Assembly: GCF_000708265.2 (NCBI RefSeq) | Contig: NZ_JCKI01000003.1 | Span: 1 to 64,000 of the forward strand | DNA: 64,000 nt | Origin: Pedobacter sp. R20-19 | GTDB lineage: Bacteria > Bacteroidota > Bacteroidia > Sphingobacteriales > Sphingobacteriaceae | Direction of reading: 5' to 3' | Shown: one piece after another, positions 37,317 through 47,815 of the stretch | How the letters are laid out: each line of letters opens with the position of its first letter | How positions within the stretch are numbered: position 1 is the first letter of the stretch | Notes under the pieces: model-generated | What the model was told of the DNA's origin: nothing | The model's input: only the letters and a program-made list of their open reading frames with translations | The model's database searches: none | Translations under genes and position numbers: made by a program

Positions 37317-38207
37317 ATGAAATACTACAATTCTAATACAATTATTTACCTTGATGGGCGGTTTGAGAAAGCTGTAGATAGCAGTACTGATTTATATGGA
37401 CAGTCGCTACATTATGGCTATGCTGCTTTTGAAGGTATAAGAGCCTATAAAACCCACAATGGAAACCGTATTTTTAAAGCCGCCGCTCACTTTGATCGTT
37501 TAGAGCGCTCTTGTCAGCTGGCCAATATTCCATTTCCATGGGATAAACATGATTTGATCAAAGAAACTTATAAGCTACTTACACTAAATAAACTTAAAGA
37601 TGCTTATATCCGTCCATTAGTTTTTTGTCACCCTAATATGAAGCTGAATGAACCAAGCGGAGTATCAATTTTGATTTGTGCCTGGGATTGGGATGCTTAT
37701 TCAGGTAATAAGTTATTAAAACTAACCATTTCTGATTACGAAAGACCAAACCCAAAATCGACTCCAATGGAAGCTAAATTGAGCGGCAATTATGTAAATT
37801 CCATTTTAGCCACCACTGCTGCTAACATTAAAGGCTATGATGAAGCCCTACTTTTAGATATGCATGGCTTTATCGCCGAAGCTTCAGGTGCTAATATTTT
37901 CATCGAAAAAGATGGTAAACTTTACACGCCATCTCCAGGAAACATTTTACCAGGAATAACAAGGGCAACAGTTAAAGAATTATGTACGGTGCTTGATATT
38001 GAATGCATAGAAAAAAAATTGACTATCGAAGATTTAAGGCAAGCAGATAGTGCGTTCTTGTGTGGAACAGCTACTGAAGTTGCAGGTATCGCCTCTGTAG
38101 ATGATATTGTATTCCGTAGTTTATGGAGAGAATCTATCGGGTATACCATACAACGTGCATACAAGAACCTTGTGCTTGAAAAAGTAAATTATGAAGTTAT
38201 TATATAG
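37317..38207 (+). CDS. ilvE: Branched-chain amino acid aminotransferase, 296 aa
   Basis: A fold-type IV PLP aminotransferase converting the 2-oxo acids of Val, Ile and Leu to amino acids with glutamate. Signatures: HYGYAAFEGIRAYKTHNG, PLVFCHPNM, SGNYVNSILATTAANIKGYDEALLLDMHGFIAEASGANIF (PLP lysine region), LPGITRATVKELC, SAFLCGTATEVAGIASVD. It is the first biosynthetic gene after the attenuator. Confidence 0.95.
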   Translation: MKYYNSNTIIYLDGRFEKAVDSSTDLYGQSLHYGYAAFEGIRAYKTHNGNRIFKAAAHFDRLERSCQLANIPFPWDKHDLIKETYKLLTLNKLKDAYIRPLVFCHPNMKLNEPSGVSILICAWDWDAYSGNKLLKLTISDYERPNPKSTPMEAKLSGNYVNSILATTAANIKGYDEALLLDMHGFIAEASGANIFIEKDGKLYTPSPGNILPGITRATVKELCTVLDIECIEKKLTIEDLRQADSAFLCGTATEVAGIASVDDIVFRSLWRESIGYTIQRAYKNLVLEKVNYEVII

Positions 38208-38265
38208 TCAGGGTTAAGAGTCCATAACATGAACAAATTAGTAATTGCTTAAGTAGAAAAAGTAG

Positions 38266-38844
38266 ATGACCAACGAGATTAACTATCAATTCCCTATAGC
38301 CTATCTTAACATAGATAGTGCAACCAAAGCATCTGGCTTTGATATGGCATCTGATGTGTTAACCTGCTCATTGCTCAGAACGCTTGCCGCTACTAAACCT
38401 TCAGGTAATTTTTTAGAATTAGGAACCGGAACGGGTTTATCTACATCATGGATATTAGATGGAATGGATGAAAAATCATCATTAATATCTATTGATGCAG
38501 ATGATAAGTTTTTAAACATTGCAAACAAGTATTTGGGAAATGATAACCGCTTAACTTTAGTTTTAACTGATGGTGGTGAATGGATACAAAAAAGTAAGGA
38601 TAAAAAGTTTGATTACATTTTTGCTGATACCTGGCATGGAAAGTATTTGCTTTTAGATGAAGCAATTGAAATGCTCAATACAGGAGGACTTTATATTATT
38701 GATGATATGCTTCCTCAGCCCAATTGGCCTGAAGGACATCAGGACAAGGCGATTAGGTTAATTAAAGAATTAGAATCTCACGAAGATTTGTACCTGACCA
38801 AACAAGTTTGGGCAACAGGAATTGTAATCGGAGTAAAGAAGTAA
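38266..38844 (+). CDS. O-methyltransferase-like SAM enzyme, 192 aa
   Basis: A class I SAM-dependent methyltransferase fold. The glycine-rich SAM motif FLELGTGTGLSTSWIL, ISIDADDKFLNIA and YIFADTWHGKYLLLDEAIEMLNTGGLYIIDDM match the caffeoyl-CoA/catechol O-methyltransferase-like group. Substrate unknown. It lies between ilvE and ilvD in the same operon, 58 and 56 bp away. It has no evident role in branched-chain amino acid synthesis. Confidence 0.82.
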   Translation: MTNEINYQFPIAYLNIDSATKASGFDMASDVLTCSLLRTLAATKPSGNFLELGTGTGLSTSWILDGMDEKSSLISIDADDKFLNIANKYLGNDNRLTLVLTDGGEWIQKSKDKKFDYIFADTWHGKYLLLDEAIEMLNTGGLYIIDDMLPQPNWPEGHQDKAIRLIKELESHEDLYLTKQVWATGIVIGVKK

Positions 38845-38900
38845 TAAAATATTTTACTTCAAAAGAATAACTAACAGAACCAGAATATACATTTTAAACA

Positions 38901-40583
38901 ATGAGCGAATTAAATAAGTACAGTAAAACATTTACACAAGACCCTACACAACCAGCGGCGCAAGCCATGCTTTATGGAATCGGTTTAACCGATGCGGATA
39001 TGGCAAAGGCACAGGTTGGTATTGCGAGTATGGGTTATGATGGTAACACCTGCAATATGCACCTTAACGATCTTGCAAAAGATGTTAAAGCTGGGGTTTG
39101 GAAAAATGATTTAGTGGGCTTGGTTTTTAATACGATTGGTGTAAGTGATGGAATGAGTAACGGTACCGACGGAATGCGCTACTCTTTGGTTAGTCGCGAT
39201 GTTATTGCAGACAGCATTGAAACCATTTGCGGAGGGCAATATTATGATGGTATTATTTCTATACCAGGTTGCGATAAAAATATGCCAGGCGCAATTATGG
39301 CCATGGCCCGCTTAGACCGTCCATCAATTATGGTTTATGGTGGAACAATTGCTCCAGGGCATTATAAAGGAGAAGAATTAAATATTGTTTCTGCTTTCGA
39401 AGCTTTGGGGCAAAAAATTTGCGGTAATCTTTCAGAAGAAGATTATCAGGGGATCATTAAACATACTTGTCCTGGTGCAGGGGCATGTGGCGGGATGTAC
39501 ACTGCCAATACGATGGCTTCGGCAATTGAAGCTTTAGGAATGAGTTTGCCTTACTCCTCTTCTAATCCAGCAATAAGTCCGGAGAAAAAACAAGAGTGTT
39601 TAGATGCTGGTAAATACATCAAAATTTTATTAGAAAAAGATATTAAACCATCTGATATCATGACAAGAAAGGCATTTGAAAATGCCATTCGTTCGATCAT
39701 CATCTTGGGCGGAAGTACCAATGCTGTATTACATTTCATTGCAATGGGTAAAGCAATCGGCGTGGAAATTACTCAGGATGATTTCCAGAAAATGAGTGAT
39801 GTAACACCAGTATTAGCTGACTTTAAGCCGAGTGGGAAATACCTGATGCAAGATTTACACCAATATGGTGGCATCCCTGCAGTATTGAAATACTTACTGA
39901 ATGAAGGTTTATTGCATGGCGATTGCTTAACGGTAACCGGCAAAACAATGGCTGAAAACCTGGCTGATGTAAAATCAATTATGGATTATGATCAGAAAAT
40001 CATCCAGAAGTTAAATGAACCGATCAAAGCAACTGGCCATTTACAGATCCTTTATGGAAACTTAGCAGAAAAAGGTTCGGTAGCTAAAATTTCGGGCAAA
40101 GAAGGCGAAAAATTTGAAGGTCCGGCACGTGTATTTGATGGTGAACATGATTTAATTGCTGGTATTTCCAGTGGTCGTGTTCAACCAGGAGATGTGATTG
40201 TAATTAAAAACTCCGGACCAGTTGGCGCACCAGGTATGCCGGAAATGCTAAAACCGACATCAGCAATTATTGGAGCAGGTTTAGGTAAATCGGTAGCATT
40301 GATTACTGATGGCCGTTTCTCTGGAGGCACACACGGTTTTGTGGTGGGGCATATCACGCCAGAATCTTACAGAGGAGGCTTAATTGGCCTGGTTGAAGAT
40401 GAAGATCGCATTTTGATTGATGCAGTAAACAACATCATCAGTTTGCAGGTAAGTGAAGAAGTGATCGCCGAGCGAAGAAAAAAATATGTTCAGCCAGCAT
40501 TAAAAGTAACAAAAGGTGTTTTATATAAATATGCTAAAACAGTTTCAGACGCGGCAAGTGGTTGCGTAACTGACGAGTATTAA
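38901..40583 (+). CDS. ilvD: Dihydroxy-acid dehydratase, 560 aa
   Basis: Dehydrates 2,3-dihydroxy acids in Val and Ile synthesis. Iron-sulfur cluster cysteines appear in [21 protein letters not shown] and [16 protein letters not shown]; the C-terminal [23 protein letters not shown] motif is intact. The length is standard. Confidence 0.97.
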   Translation: MSELNKYSKTFTQDPTQPAAQAMLYGIGLTDADMAKAQVGIASMGYDGNTCNMHLNDLAKDVKAGVWKNDLVGLVFNTIGVSDGMSNGTDGMRYSLVSRDVIADSIETICGGQYYDGIISIPGCDKNMPGAIMAMARLDRPSIMVYGGTIAPGHYKGEELNIVSAFEALGQKICGNLSEEDYQGIIKHTCPGAGACGGMYTANTMASAIEALGMSLPYSSSNPAISPEKKQECLDAGKYIKILLEKDIKPSDIMTRKAFENAIRSIIILGGSTNAVLHFIAMGKAIGVEITQDDFQKMSDVTPVLADFKPSGKYLMQDLHQYGGIPAVLKYLLNEGLLHGDCLTVTGKTMAENLADVKSIMDYDQKIIQKLNEPIKATGHLQILYGNLAEKGSVAKISGKEGEKFEGPARVFDGEHDLIAGISSGRVQPGDVIVIKNSGPVGAPGMPEMLKPTSAIIGAGLGKSVALITDGRFSGGTHGFVVGHITPESYRGGLIGLVEDEDRILIDAVNNIISLQVSEEVIAERRKKYVQPALKVTKGVLYKYAKTVSDAASGCVTDEY

Positions 40584-40657
40584 CCTCCTTACCCTTGAAT
40601 GGGGAAGGTAAAAAAAACAGTCATCCCGACTAAAATTGATATTAAAATGAATACAAC

Positions 40658-41215
40658 ATGCAAATTATCAAGAGCATTGAAAGTAGAATTTATACAATCA
40701 GGGATGAAAGGGTAATGTTAGATTTTGATCTGGCATCTCTTTATGAAGTGGAAACAAAAGTATTGAATCAGGCAGTAAAACGTAATATAAATCGTTTTCC
40801 TGAAGATTTTATGTTTCAATTAACTTCGCTTGAATGGGAAAATATCCGGTCGCAAATTGTGACGACAAATAACCCCAACTTGAAGTCACAAATTGTGACT
40901 TCAAGTTGGGGTGGTACGAGAAAAATGCCTTATGCTTTTACAGAACAAGGTGTAGCGATGCTAAGTGGTGTTTTAAAAAGTGAAAAGGCGATAAACATGA
41001 ACATTGCAATCATGAGAGCCTTTGTAGATATAAGGCGGATTTTGCTTAAACAAAGTAATATCAACGAACACCTCATCGAATTTAAAGAACGGATTGGGGA
41101 ACATGATGTTCAACTGAATGAGCTTTATGATGCAATGGACAATTTACTTGATGAGAAAATAGCTCAATTGAAGTGGAAAGACAGAAATAGAATTGGGTTT
41201 AAAATTAAAGAATAA
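40658..41215 (+). CDS. ORF6N domain protein, 185 aa, inside the ilv cluster
   Basis: An ORF6N domain (residues about 8-95; IRDERVMLDFDLASLYEVETKVLNQAVKRNINRFP, then AFTEQGVAMLSGVLKSEKAINMNIAIMRAF) plus a C-terminal coiled coil. ORF6N is a DNA-binding domain from phage proteins of the KilA-N type. It sits in the operon between ilvD and ilvB. The SQIVT motif occurs twice (SQIVTTNNPNLKSQIVTSS) with a 39-bp perfect palindrome in the coding DNA over this region. It may be a phage-derived insertion or a local regulator; I cannot tell. Confidence 0.82.
   Translation: MQIIKSIESRIYTIRDERVMLDFDLASLYEVETKVLNQAVKRNINRFPEDFMFQLTSLEWENIRSQIVTTNNPNLKSQIVTSSWGGTRKMPYAFTEQGVAMLSGVLKSEKAINMNIAIMRAFVDIRRILLKQSNINEHLIEFKERIGEHDVQLNELYDAMDNLLDEKIAQLKWKDRNRIGFKIKE
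40873..40911. repeat. Perfect 39-bp palindrome inside the ORF6N gene
   Basis: CCCCAACTTGAAGTCACAA and TTGTGACTTCAAGTTGGGG (19 bp each, one central base) are perfectly complementary. It lies within the coding sequence and encodes part of the duplicated SQIVT region. An RNA hairpin of this length could affect translation or transcript stability between ilvD and ilvB. Confidence 0.85.
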
Positions 41216-41236
41216 TAGAACCGCAAAAACATAATT

Positions 41237-42988
41237 ATGGAAACTGCACAAGATACAATACAACAACCAGAGGCAAAAGCAGAAACCTCAAAAACTTTAT
41301 TCAAAGGAACAGGGTCGCAGATGCTTTTGAATGGACTGATTGAAGAAGGCGTAACGACCATTTTCGGCTATCCTGGTGGAGCAATTATGCCTATATATGA
41401 TGCACTATACGATTATGCAGAGAAATTACAGCATATTTTAGTACGCCATGAGCAAGGTGGTATTCATGCAGCCCAAGGTTTTGCCAGAACCAGCGGTAAA
41501 GTTGGGGTGTGTTTTGCCACTAGCGGACCAGGTGCAACTAATTTAGTAACAGGTTTAGCTGATGCTCAGATTGATAGCACTCCTCTTGTTTGTATCACAG
41601 GACAGGTTTTTGCACATCTATTAGGTACTGATGCTTTCCAGGAAACTGATGTAATCAATATTACTACACCAGTTACCAAGTGGAATTACCAGGTTACTGA
41701 TGCAAAAGAAATTCCTGAGGTTTTAGCCAAAGCATTTTACATTGCTAAAAGCGGTAGACCAGGCCCCGTTTTAATTGATATCACTAAAAATGCACAGTTG
41801 CAGGTGGAGGAATTTCCAGCATATGTGAAATGCAATCATATCCGTTCCTATCGCCCAAAACCAAAAGTAAGGGTAGAATATATTGAGCAAGCCGCTGCAT
41901 TAATTAACTCAGCTAAAAAACCTTTTATTTTATTTGGCCAGGGTGTTATTTTAGGGAAAGCAGAAAATGAATTTAAGACCTTTATTGAGAAAAGTGGAAT
42001 TCCTGCTGCGTGGACCATATTAGGTGACGGTGCAATTCCTACTTCACACTCATTAAACGTTGGAATGCTAGGAATGCATGGTAACTACGGACCGAACGTT
42101 TTAACCAATGAATGTGATGTTTTAATTGCGATTGGCATGCGTTTCGATGACCGGGTAACGGGTCGTTTAGATAAATATGCAAAACAGGCAAAGGTTATTC
42201 ATTTAGATATTGACCCAGCAGAAATAGACAAAAATGTTAAGGCAGATGTTGGCGTTTGGGGCGATTGCAAGGAAACCTTACCTTTATTAACCAACGTGGT
42301 TAATGAAAATAAACATGAAGACTGGTTAGCTAGATTTAGAGATTATAACCAACAGGAAATTGACCAGGTAATTACACCAGAACTTTATCCAACAAGTGAT
42401 GAAATGACTATGGGTGAAGTATTGCGTAACATCAATGAGATTTGCGGCGGCGATGCCGTAATTGTAACCGATGTTGGTCAGCACCAAATGGTGGCCTGCC
42501 GCTATGCAAAATTTAACAATACCCGCAGTAACATTACCTCTGGAGGCTTAGGCACAATGGGTTTTGGATTACCCGCAGCAATTGGTGCTAAATATGGCGC
42601 TCCTGAGAAAACGGTAATAGCGATTATTGGTGATGGTGGCTTCCAGATGACGCCACAGGAATTGGGTACCATTATGCAATTCGGGGCAGCTGTTAAAATC
42701 CTGATTTTGAACAACCGTTTCTTAGGAATGGTTCGCCAATGGCAACAATTATTTCATGATAAGCGTTATTCATTTGTGAATATTACCAGTCCTGATTTTG
42801 TGGCTTTAGCTAAAGCGTATTACATTGAGGCTGATAAAGTTGATGAACGTGCTAACTTGAGAAAAGCGTTAGAAACGATGATCAACCATGATGGTTCTTA
42901 TCTATTAGAAGTAATGGTAGGAAGAGAAAACAACGTTTTTCCTATGGTTCCTCAAGGAATGAGTGTAAGCGAAATTAGGTTGAAGTAA
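41237..42988 (+). CDS. ilvB: Acetolactate synthase large subunit, 583 aa
   Basis: A ThDP-dependent enzyme condensing pyruvate with pyruvate or 2-oxobutyrate, the first common step. Motifs: GYPGGAIMPIYDALYD, RHEQGGIHAAQGFARTSG with the catalytic Glu, ThDP-binding GDGGFQMTPQELGTIMQFGAAVKILILNN, QHQMVACRYAKFN. Typical length. Confidence 0.97.
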   Translation: METAQDTIQQPEAKAETSKTLFKGTGSQMLLNGLIEEGVTTIFGYPGGAIMPIYDALYDYAEKLQHILVRHEQGGIHAAQGFARTSGKVGVCFATSGPGATNLVTGLADAQIDSTPLVCITGQVFAHLLGTDAFQETDVINITTPVTKWNYQVTDAKEIPEVLAKAFYIAKSGRPGPVLIDITKNAQLQVEEFPAYVKCNHIRSYRPKPKVRVEYIEQAAALINSAKKPFILFGQGVILGKAENEFKTFIEKSGIPAAWTILGDGAIPTSHSLNVGMLGMHGNYGPNVLTNECDVLIAIGMRFDDRVTGRLDKYAKQAKVIHLDIDPAEIDKNVKADVGVWGDCKETLPLLTNVVNENKHEDWLARFRDYNQQEIDQVITPELYPTSDEMTMGEVLRNINEICGGDAVIVTDVGQHQMVACRYAKFNNTRSNITSGGLGTMGFGLPAAIGAKYGAPEKTVIAIIGDGGFQMTPQELGTIMQFGAAVKILILNNRFLGMVRQWQQLFHDKRYSFVNITSPDFVALAKAYYIEADKVDERANLRKALETMINHDGSYLLEVMVGRENNVFPMVPQGMSVSEIRLK

Positions 42989-43003
42989 GCTGAAAGACTA
43001 AAG
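42981..43003 (+). repeat. Purine-rich spacer repeat, family D, copy 1
   Basis: TGAAGTAAGCTGAAAGACTAAAGCC at the end of ilvB and just after it. The same AGCTGAAAGACTAAAGC phrase recurs at 47329, 49145, 53073 and 57297. Confidence 0.5.
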
Positions 43004-43021
43004 CCTTTTGGATCGCGCAAT

Positions 43022-43104
43022 CTTCATCTCGACTAGAGCGCAGCAAAACGGAGAGAACTTTGAACATACAGTTACAAAGATTTCTCCACAAGGTTGAAAT
43101 GACG
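43022..43104. repeat. Dispersed inverted repeat, family A variant (ilvB-ilvN spacer)
   Basis: CTTCATCTCGACTAGAGCG and CGGAGAGAACTTTG on the left; AAAGATTTCTCC and GGTTGAAATGACG on the right. A longer form of the CGTCAT...ATGACG intergenic repeat. Confidence 0.6.
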
Positions 43105-43123
43105 AAACTAAAAAGAAATTATC

Positions 43124-43762
43124 ATGAGTACTGAAAATACATTAGAACATACAATAACAAAAGCCGATTTCGAAGGAAAGCAGGAATATACAATCACCGT
43201 TTATGCTGAAAATCGAATTGGTTTATTAAACAGGATTGCAATTATTTTTTCCAAAAGGAAGATCAATATCGAAAGCCTGAACACTTCTCCATCTGAAATT
43301 GATGGGATTCACCGTTTCAATATCGTAATTACAGAAAGTTACGAAGTGGTGAGGAAGCTTGCCCGCCAGATTGAAAAGCAAATCGAAGTATTGAAAGTTT
43401 ATTTCAACACTAATGAGGAAATTATCTGGCAGGAATTGGCACTATACAAAGTGTCTACAGATGAAATTGCGGAAAAAGTAACGGTTGAGCGTTTATTAAG
43501 ACAATACGGCGCGAGTGCAGTAGTGATCCGTAAAGATTATACGGTTTTTGCCGTAACTGGCCATAGAGAAGAAACCGATGCTTTGGTGAAAGCACTGGAA
43601 CCTTATGAGCTGATTGAGTTTGTACGTTCCGCAAGAGTAGCCATTATTAAAGACAGTGCAGGCTTCCACGAAAAGTTGAAAGAATTTGAAGCTTTTGAAC
43701 CTGGAGAAGAATTGGTTGAGAACGAGTTTTTGGATAAAGGCGAGAAGATTTTCACCATGTAA
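43124..43762 (+). CDS. ilvN: Acetolactate synthase small subunit, 212 aa
   Basis: The regulatory subunit: N-terminal ACT domain (residues about 20-90, YTITVYAENRIGLLNRIAIIFSKRKINIESLNTSPSE) and the ALS small-subunit C-terminal domain. It binds valine for feedback inhibition. Longer than E. coli IlvN (96) and like IlvH-type subunits. Confidence 0.94.
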   Translation: MSTENTLEHTITKADFEGKQEYTITVYAENRIGLLNRIAIIFSKRKINIESLNTSPSEIDGIHRFNIVITESYEVVRKLARQIEKQIEVLKVYFNTNEEIIWQELALYKVSTDEIAEKVTVERLLRQYGASAVVIRKDYTVFAVTGHREETDALVKALEPYELIEFVRSARVAIIKDSAGFHEKLKEFEAFEPGEELVENEFLDKGEKIFTM

Positions 43763-43774
43763 TCATACCAAAAT

Positions 43775-43840
43775 CGTCATTGCGAGGAGGAACAACGAAG
43801 CAATCTTATTAGATGAATCAAAATAGATTGCTTCGGAACA
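43775..43840. repeat. Dispersed inverted repeat, family A, copy 2 (ilvN-dinB spacer)
   Basis: CGTCATTGCGAGGAGGAACA then CGAAGCAATCT (43796-43806), and AGATTGCTTCG (43825-43835) as the complementary arm. An alternative upstream start of the DinB gene would be encoded by this repeat. Confidence 0.7.
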
Positions 43841-43878
43841 CACCATTCCAGCTTGGTAATGATGAAAAAGAAACAACA

Positions 43879-44340
43879 ATGAACGAAATATTTGAATTTA
43901 TAATTAACTCACGCCAAGCATTTATTCAATTGATAGACAGCTTATCTATCGAACAATTGAATAAAATTCCAGATGGATACAATAATAATATCATTTGGAA
44001 CTTCGGTCACATTGTAGTGAGCACACAAACGCTTTGCTACGTACGTACAGGGATTTTGACAGATACCAACGCTGTAAAGTTTAATGAATTTTACAAGAAA
44101 GATACACGGCCAACCTACACCGTAACTGAACAAGAAGTAGCAGAGTTAAAAAAGTTAGCTTTAGAAAGTATAGGAAAGATAAAAGAAGATTATACCAATG
44201 GTCATTTCTCCAGCATTACTCCTTTTGTAACTTCCACTTATGGTGCAGAACTGAAAAGTATTGAGGAAGTATTGACAACCACAGTTGGCCATGATAATGT
44301 ACATTTCGGATACGCTTTGGCACTGAAAAAACTAATATAA
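43879..44340 (+). CDS. DinB superfamily protein, 153 aa
   Basis: A four-helix-bundle DinB-type protein (MNEIFEFIINSRQAFIQLIDSL, then NFGHIVVSTQTLCYVRTG, and C-terminal VGHDNVHFGYALALKKL) with histidines that may bind a metal. Bacteroidota have many such proteins, mostly of unknown substrate. ATG at 43879 is chosen; the upstream 22 codons are made of repeat DNA. Its place in the ilv cluster is unexplained. Confidence 0.78.
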   Translation: MNEIFEFIINSRQAFIQLIDSLSIEQLNKIPDGYNNNIIWNFGHIVVSTQTLCYVRTGILTDTNAVKFNEFYKKDTRPTYTVTEQEVAELKKLALESIGKIKEDYTNGHFSSITPFVTSTYGAELKSIEEVLTTTVGHDNVHFGYALALKKLI

Positions 44341-44383
44341 TAGAACATAAACCGATAATAAATAGAAATTAACCAATAAAACG

Positions 44384-45865
44384 ATGTCAAATTATTTTAA
44401 CACATTACCTCTTAGAGAAAAATTAAACCAACTTGGTGTTTGCGATTTCATGGATAGCAACGAATTTTTAGATGGCGTTAGCGCTTTAAAAGGCAAAAAA
44501 CTGGTAATTGTTGGTTGCGGCGCACAAGGCTTAAACCAGGGTTTAAATTTAAGAGATAGTGGTTTAGATGTAAGCTACACGTTGCGCAAAGAGGCGATTG
44601 AAGGCAAAAGAGATTCATGGAAAAATGCAACGGAAAACAATTTTACTGTAGGCACTTACGAAGAATTAATCCCAACTGCTGATGTAGTTATTAACCTTAC
44701 ACCTGATAAACAACATACCGCGGTAGTAAATGCCATTATGCCATTAATGAAAGATGGTGCTACATTATTATATTCACATGGCTTCAACATCGTGGAAGAA
44801 GGCATGCAAATCCGTAAAGATTTAACCGTAATCATGGTGGCTCCTAAATGCCCGGGCAGTGAGGTAAGAGCAGAATATGTGCGTGGTTTTGGTGTGCCAA
44901 CTTTAATTGCTGTACACCCTGAAAACGATCCTCAAGGTAAAGGCTTGGCACAAGCTAAAGCTTATTGCGTAGGTACAGGTGGTCATAGAGCAGGTGTATT
45001 AAAATCATCTTTCGTTGCTGAGGTTAAATCTGATTTAATGGGCGAGCAAACCATCCTTTGTGGATTGTTGCAAACAGGTTCTATCCTATCATTCGATAAA
45101 ATGGTCGAAAAAGGAATCGATGCTGGTTATGCTTCTAAACTCGTTCAATATGGCGTTGAGGTAATTACTGAAGCATTAAAGCAAGGTGGAATTACTGCGA
45201 TGATGGACCGTTTGAGCAATGTTGCTAAAATCAAAGCTTTTGAAATTTCGGAAGAACTGAAAGACATCATGCGTCCGTTGTTTCAAAAACACCAGGATGA
45301 TATTATGAGTGGCGAATTTAGCCGCACGATGATGGAAGATTGGGCTGCTGGTGATAAAAACTTATTGAAATGGAGAGCTGAAACCGGCGAAACGGCTTTT
45401 GAAAAAACACCTGCTGGTGATGTTAAAATTGGTGAGCAGGAATATTTCGACAACTATTTATTGATGGTTGCCTTTGTTCGTGCCGGTGTGGAATTGGCTT
45501 TCGAAACCATGGTACAGGCAGGGATCAAACCAGAATCGGCCTACTATGAGTCACTACACGAAACACCACTTATTGCCAACACCATTGCCCGTAAGAAATT
45601 ATTCGAAATGAACCGCGTAATTTCTGATACTGCAGAATATGGCTGTTATTTATTCGATCAGGCTTGTAAACCGTTATTGGCTGATTTCATGAAAAAGGTA
45701 GATACTGATTTAGTTGGTAAAAACTTTAACGAAGGTAAAGATGGCGCTGTAGATAATAGAAAACTGATTGATGTGAATGAGGCCATCCGCACACACGAAG
45801 TAGAACAAATTGGCGCTACTTTGCGTAAAGCGATGACTGCGATGAAGGCCATTAAGACTGCATAA
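44384..45865 (+). CDS. ilvC: Ketol-acid reductoisomerase, class II (long form), 493 aa
   Basis: Converts acetolactate to 2,3-dihydroxyisovalerate with NADPH and Mg2+. The Rossmann motif [29 protein letters not shown] and [21 protein letters not shown] match KARI. Two C-terminal domains give 493 residues, the long class II form as in E. coli (491). Confidence 0.96.
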   Translation: MSNYFNTLPLREKLNQLGVCDFMDSNEFLDGVSALKGKKLVIVGCGAQGLNQGLNLRDSGLDVSYTLRKEAIEGKRDSWKNATENNFTVGTYEELIPTADVVINLTPDKQHTAVVNAIMPLMKDGATLLYSHGFNIVEEGMQIRKDLTVIMVAPKCPGSEVRAEYVRGFGVPTLIAVHPENDPQGKGLAQAKAYCVGTGGHRAGVLKSSFVAEVKSDLMGEQTILCGLLQTGSILSFDKMVEKGIDAGYASKLVQYGVEVITEALKQGGITAMMDRLSNVAKIKAFEISEELKDIMRPLFQKHQDDIMSGEFSRTMMEDWAAGDKNLLKWRAETGETAFEKTPAGDVKIGEQEYFDNYLLMVAFVRAGVELAFETMVQAGIKPESAYYESLHETPLIANTIARKKLFEMNRVISDTAEYGCYLFDQACKPLLADFMKKVDTDLVGKNFNEGKDGAVDNRKLIDVNEAIRTHEVEQIGATLRKAMTAMKAIKTA

Positions 45866-45873
45866 TAAAACTC

Positions 45874-45907
45874 AAACCTTCTAGGTTTTAAAAAACCTAG
45901 AAGGTTT
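45874..45907. repeat. Perfect intergenic palindrome, family F (ilvC-leuC spacer)
   Basis: AAACCTTCTAGGTTTT, two bases, AAAACCTAGAAGGTTT: 16-bp perfect arms. The same AAACCT...AGGTTT architecture occurs at 60568-60599. Confidence 0.75.
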
Positions 45908-45922
45908 ACAAAATATAACAAG

Positions 45923-47329
45923 ATGTCAAAAACTTTAGTAGAAAAAATTTGGGATGCTCACGTTGTAAAAAGTGACGAAGGATTTCCTGATATTTTATAC
46001 ATTGATACACACTTAATACACGAGGTAACCTCTCCGCAGGCTTTTGATGGTTTGCGTAAAAGAGGGCTACCTGTTTTACGCCCGAAACAAACGGTTGCTA
46101 CGGCTGATCATAATGTACCAACCTTAAACCAGTTATTGCCAATTAAAGAAGAGCTTTCCCGCTACCAGGTGGATATGCTCACTAAAAATTGTGCAGAATT
46201 TGGGATTGAATTATATGGCTTAGGTCATCCGTTTCAAGGTATTGTTCACGTCATCGGACCTGAATTAGGCATTACTTTACCCGGAAAAACAATGGTTTGT
46301 GGCGATAGTCACACTTCTACACATGGTGCTTTCGGGGCAATTGCTTTCGGTATAGGCACCTCACAGGTAGAGCAGGTTTTTGCAACACAATGTTTATTGC
46401 AATCGAAACCTAAAACCATGAAAATTGAAGTAAACGGAGAACTTGGAAAAGGTGTTGGCGCAAAAGATATCATCCTATACATTATTGCACAAATTTCTGC
46501 AGCTGGTGGAACAGGTTATTTCATAGAATACGCAGGTTCGGCAATCGAAGCTTTAAGTATGGAAGCCCGTATGACCATTTGCAACATGAGTATTGAAATG
46601 GGTGCCAGAGGCGGATTGATTGCACCAGACCAAACCACCTTCGATTACATTAAAGGAAGAGAATTTGCGCCAGCAGGTGAAGAGTGGGACAAATCATTGG
46701 CCTACTGGAAAACTTTATACAGCGATGCTGATGCAAAATTCGATAGCGTACTCACTTTTGATGCCGCAGATATTGCCCCAATGATTACTTATGGAACCAA
46801 CCCCGGAATGGGCATGGGCATCCAGGAACATATTCCGGCAACTAACACACAACCAGAAAAAGAAAAACTTTCTTATCAAAAGGCGTTGGATTACATGGGC
46901 TTTGACGATGATGCCGCTTTAATTGGGAAACCAGTTGATTATGTTTTCATTGGAAGTTGTACCAATTCTCGCATTGAAGATTTACGCGAAGTAGCAGATT
47001 TCGTTAAAGATAAACGCAAGGCAGATAACGTAACGGTTTGGATTGTTCCAGGTTCAAAACAAGTGGAACAACAGGCTAAAAATGAAGGTTTAGATCGGAT
47101 TTTTGAAGCAGCAGGTTTCCAGTTACGCGAACCAGGTTGCAGTGCCTGTTTAGGTATGAACGAAGACAAAATCCCGGCAGGTAAGTACTGTGTGTCTACG
47201 TCGAACAGAAACTTTGAAGGTAGACAAGGACAAAATGCCCGCACACTATTGGCCAGTCCGCTAACGGCTGCTGCAGCTGCTGTAACAGGTGTGATTACGG
47301 ATGTAAGGGAAATGCTGGAGAAAGTTTAA
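45923..47329 (+). CDS. leuC: 3-isopropylmalate dehydratase large subunit, 468 aa
   Basis: An aconitase-family enzyme isomerising 2-isopropylmalate. Cluster cysteines occur in [18 protein letters not shown] and [39 protein letters not shown] is a substrate-site block. Standard length; acts with leuD downstream. Confidence 0.97.
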   Translation: MSKTLVEKIWDAHVVKSDEGFPDILYIDTHLIHEVTSPQAFDGLRKRGLPVLRPKQTVATADHNVPTLNQLLPIKEELSRYQVDMLTKNCAEFGIELYGLGHPFQGIVHVIGPELGITLPGKTMVCGDSHTSTHGAFGAIAFGIGTSQVEQVFATQCLLQSKPKTMKIEVNGELGKGVGAKDIILYIIAQISAAGGTGYFIEYAGSAIEALSMEARMTICNMSIEMGARGGLIAPDQTTFDYIKGREFAPAGEEWDKSLAYWKTLYSDADAKFDSVLTFDAADIAPMITYGTNPGMGMGIQEHIPATNTQPEKEKLSYQKALDYMGFDDDAALIGKPVDYVFIGSCTNSRIEDLREVADFVKDKRKADNVTVWIVPGSKQVEQQAKNEGLDRIFEAAGFQLREPGCSACLGMNEDKIPAGKYCVSTSNRNFEGRQGQNARTLLASPLTAAAAAVTGVITDVREMLEKV

Positions 47330-47360
47330 AGCTGAAAGACTAAAGGTGAAAGGTGAAAGC
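47329..47360 (+). repeat. Purine-rich spacer repeat, family D, copy 2
   Basis: AAAGCTGAAAGACTAAAGGTG then AAAGGTGAAAGC, just after leuC. Confidence 0.5.
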
Positions 47361-47401
47361 ATTTGCAAAGTGCCTAACCTATTCGTCATAAACCTAAGTG
47401 T

Positions 47402-47692
47402 ATGATTTTAGAAGTTGCGATATTAAATGTAAAAGCTGGTTTATCTGCTGATTTTGAAAAAGCCTTTAGTGAAGCCCAAAAAATCATTTCTACAAGGGAA
47501 GGTTATATTTCCCATCAATTAAAGAAATGTATTGAAGAGGCTGACAAATATATTTTGCTTGTAAACTGGAAAACATTGGAAGCGCATACCGAAGGTTTTA
47601 GAGGTTCGGCAGCATACCAGGATTGGAAAAAGTTACTACATCATTTTTATGAGCCTTTTCCAACGGTTGAACATTATACTGAGGTGGGGTAG
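47402..47692 (+). CDS. Antibiotic-biosynthesis-monooxygenase fold protein, 96 aa
   Basis: A single dimeric alpha+beta barrel (ABM) domain (MILEVAILNVKAGLSADFEKAF, REGYISHQLKKCIEEADKYILLVNWKTLEAHTEGFRGS). Members act in aromatic oxidation or haem degradation, but many are uncharacterised. No substrate can be inferred; it sits in the operon between leuC and a methyltransferase. Confidence 0.82.
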   Translation: MILEVAILNVKAGLSADFEKAFSEAQKIISTREGYISHQLKKCIEEADKYILLVNWKTLEAHTEGFRGSAAYQDWKKLLHHFYEPFPTVEHYTEVG

Positions 47693-47719
47693 CTTAAAGG
47701 TAAAAGGTGTAAGGTAAGC
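47692..47719 (+). repeat. Purine-rich spacer repeat, family D, copy 3
   Basis: GCTTAAAGGTAAAAGGTGTAAGG directly after the ABM gene stop; diverged copy of the AAAGGTGAAAG phrase. Confidence 0.4.
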
Positions 47720-47738
47720 AAAAACCCATAACCAAATT

Positions 47739-47800
47739 GTCATTGCGAGGCACGAAGCAATCTATTATATAAGAGAGATTGCTTCGTACCTCGCAATGAC
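47739..47800. repeat. Dispersed inverted repeat, family A, copy 3
   Basis: GTCATTGCGAGGCACGAAGC..AATCT with AGATTGCTTCGTACCTCGC..AATGAC. Nearly perfect 25-bp arms around a short AT loop; would form a long hairpin in the transcript. Confidence 0.85.
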
Positions 47801-47815
47801 GACAAAAAAACAAAA

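Noticed and set aside
43813-43878. Upstream start of the DinB gene
   Set aside because: The extra 22 codons are encoded by a family A repeat; ATG at 43879 begins the recognisable domain.
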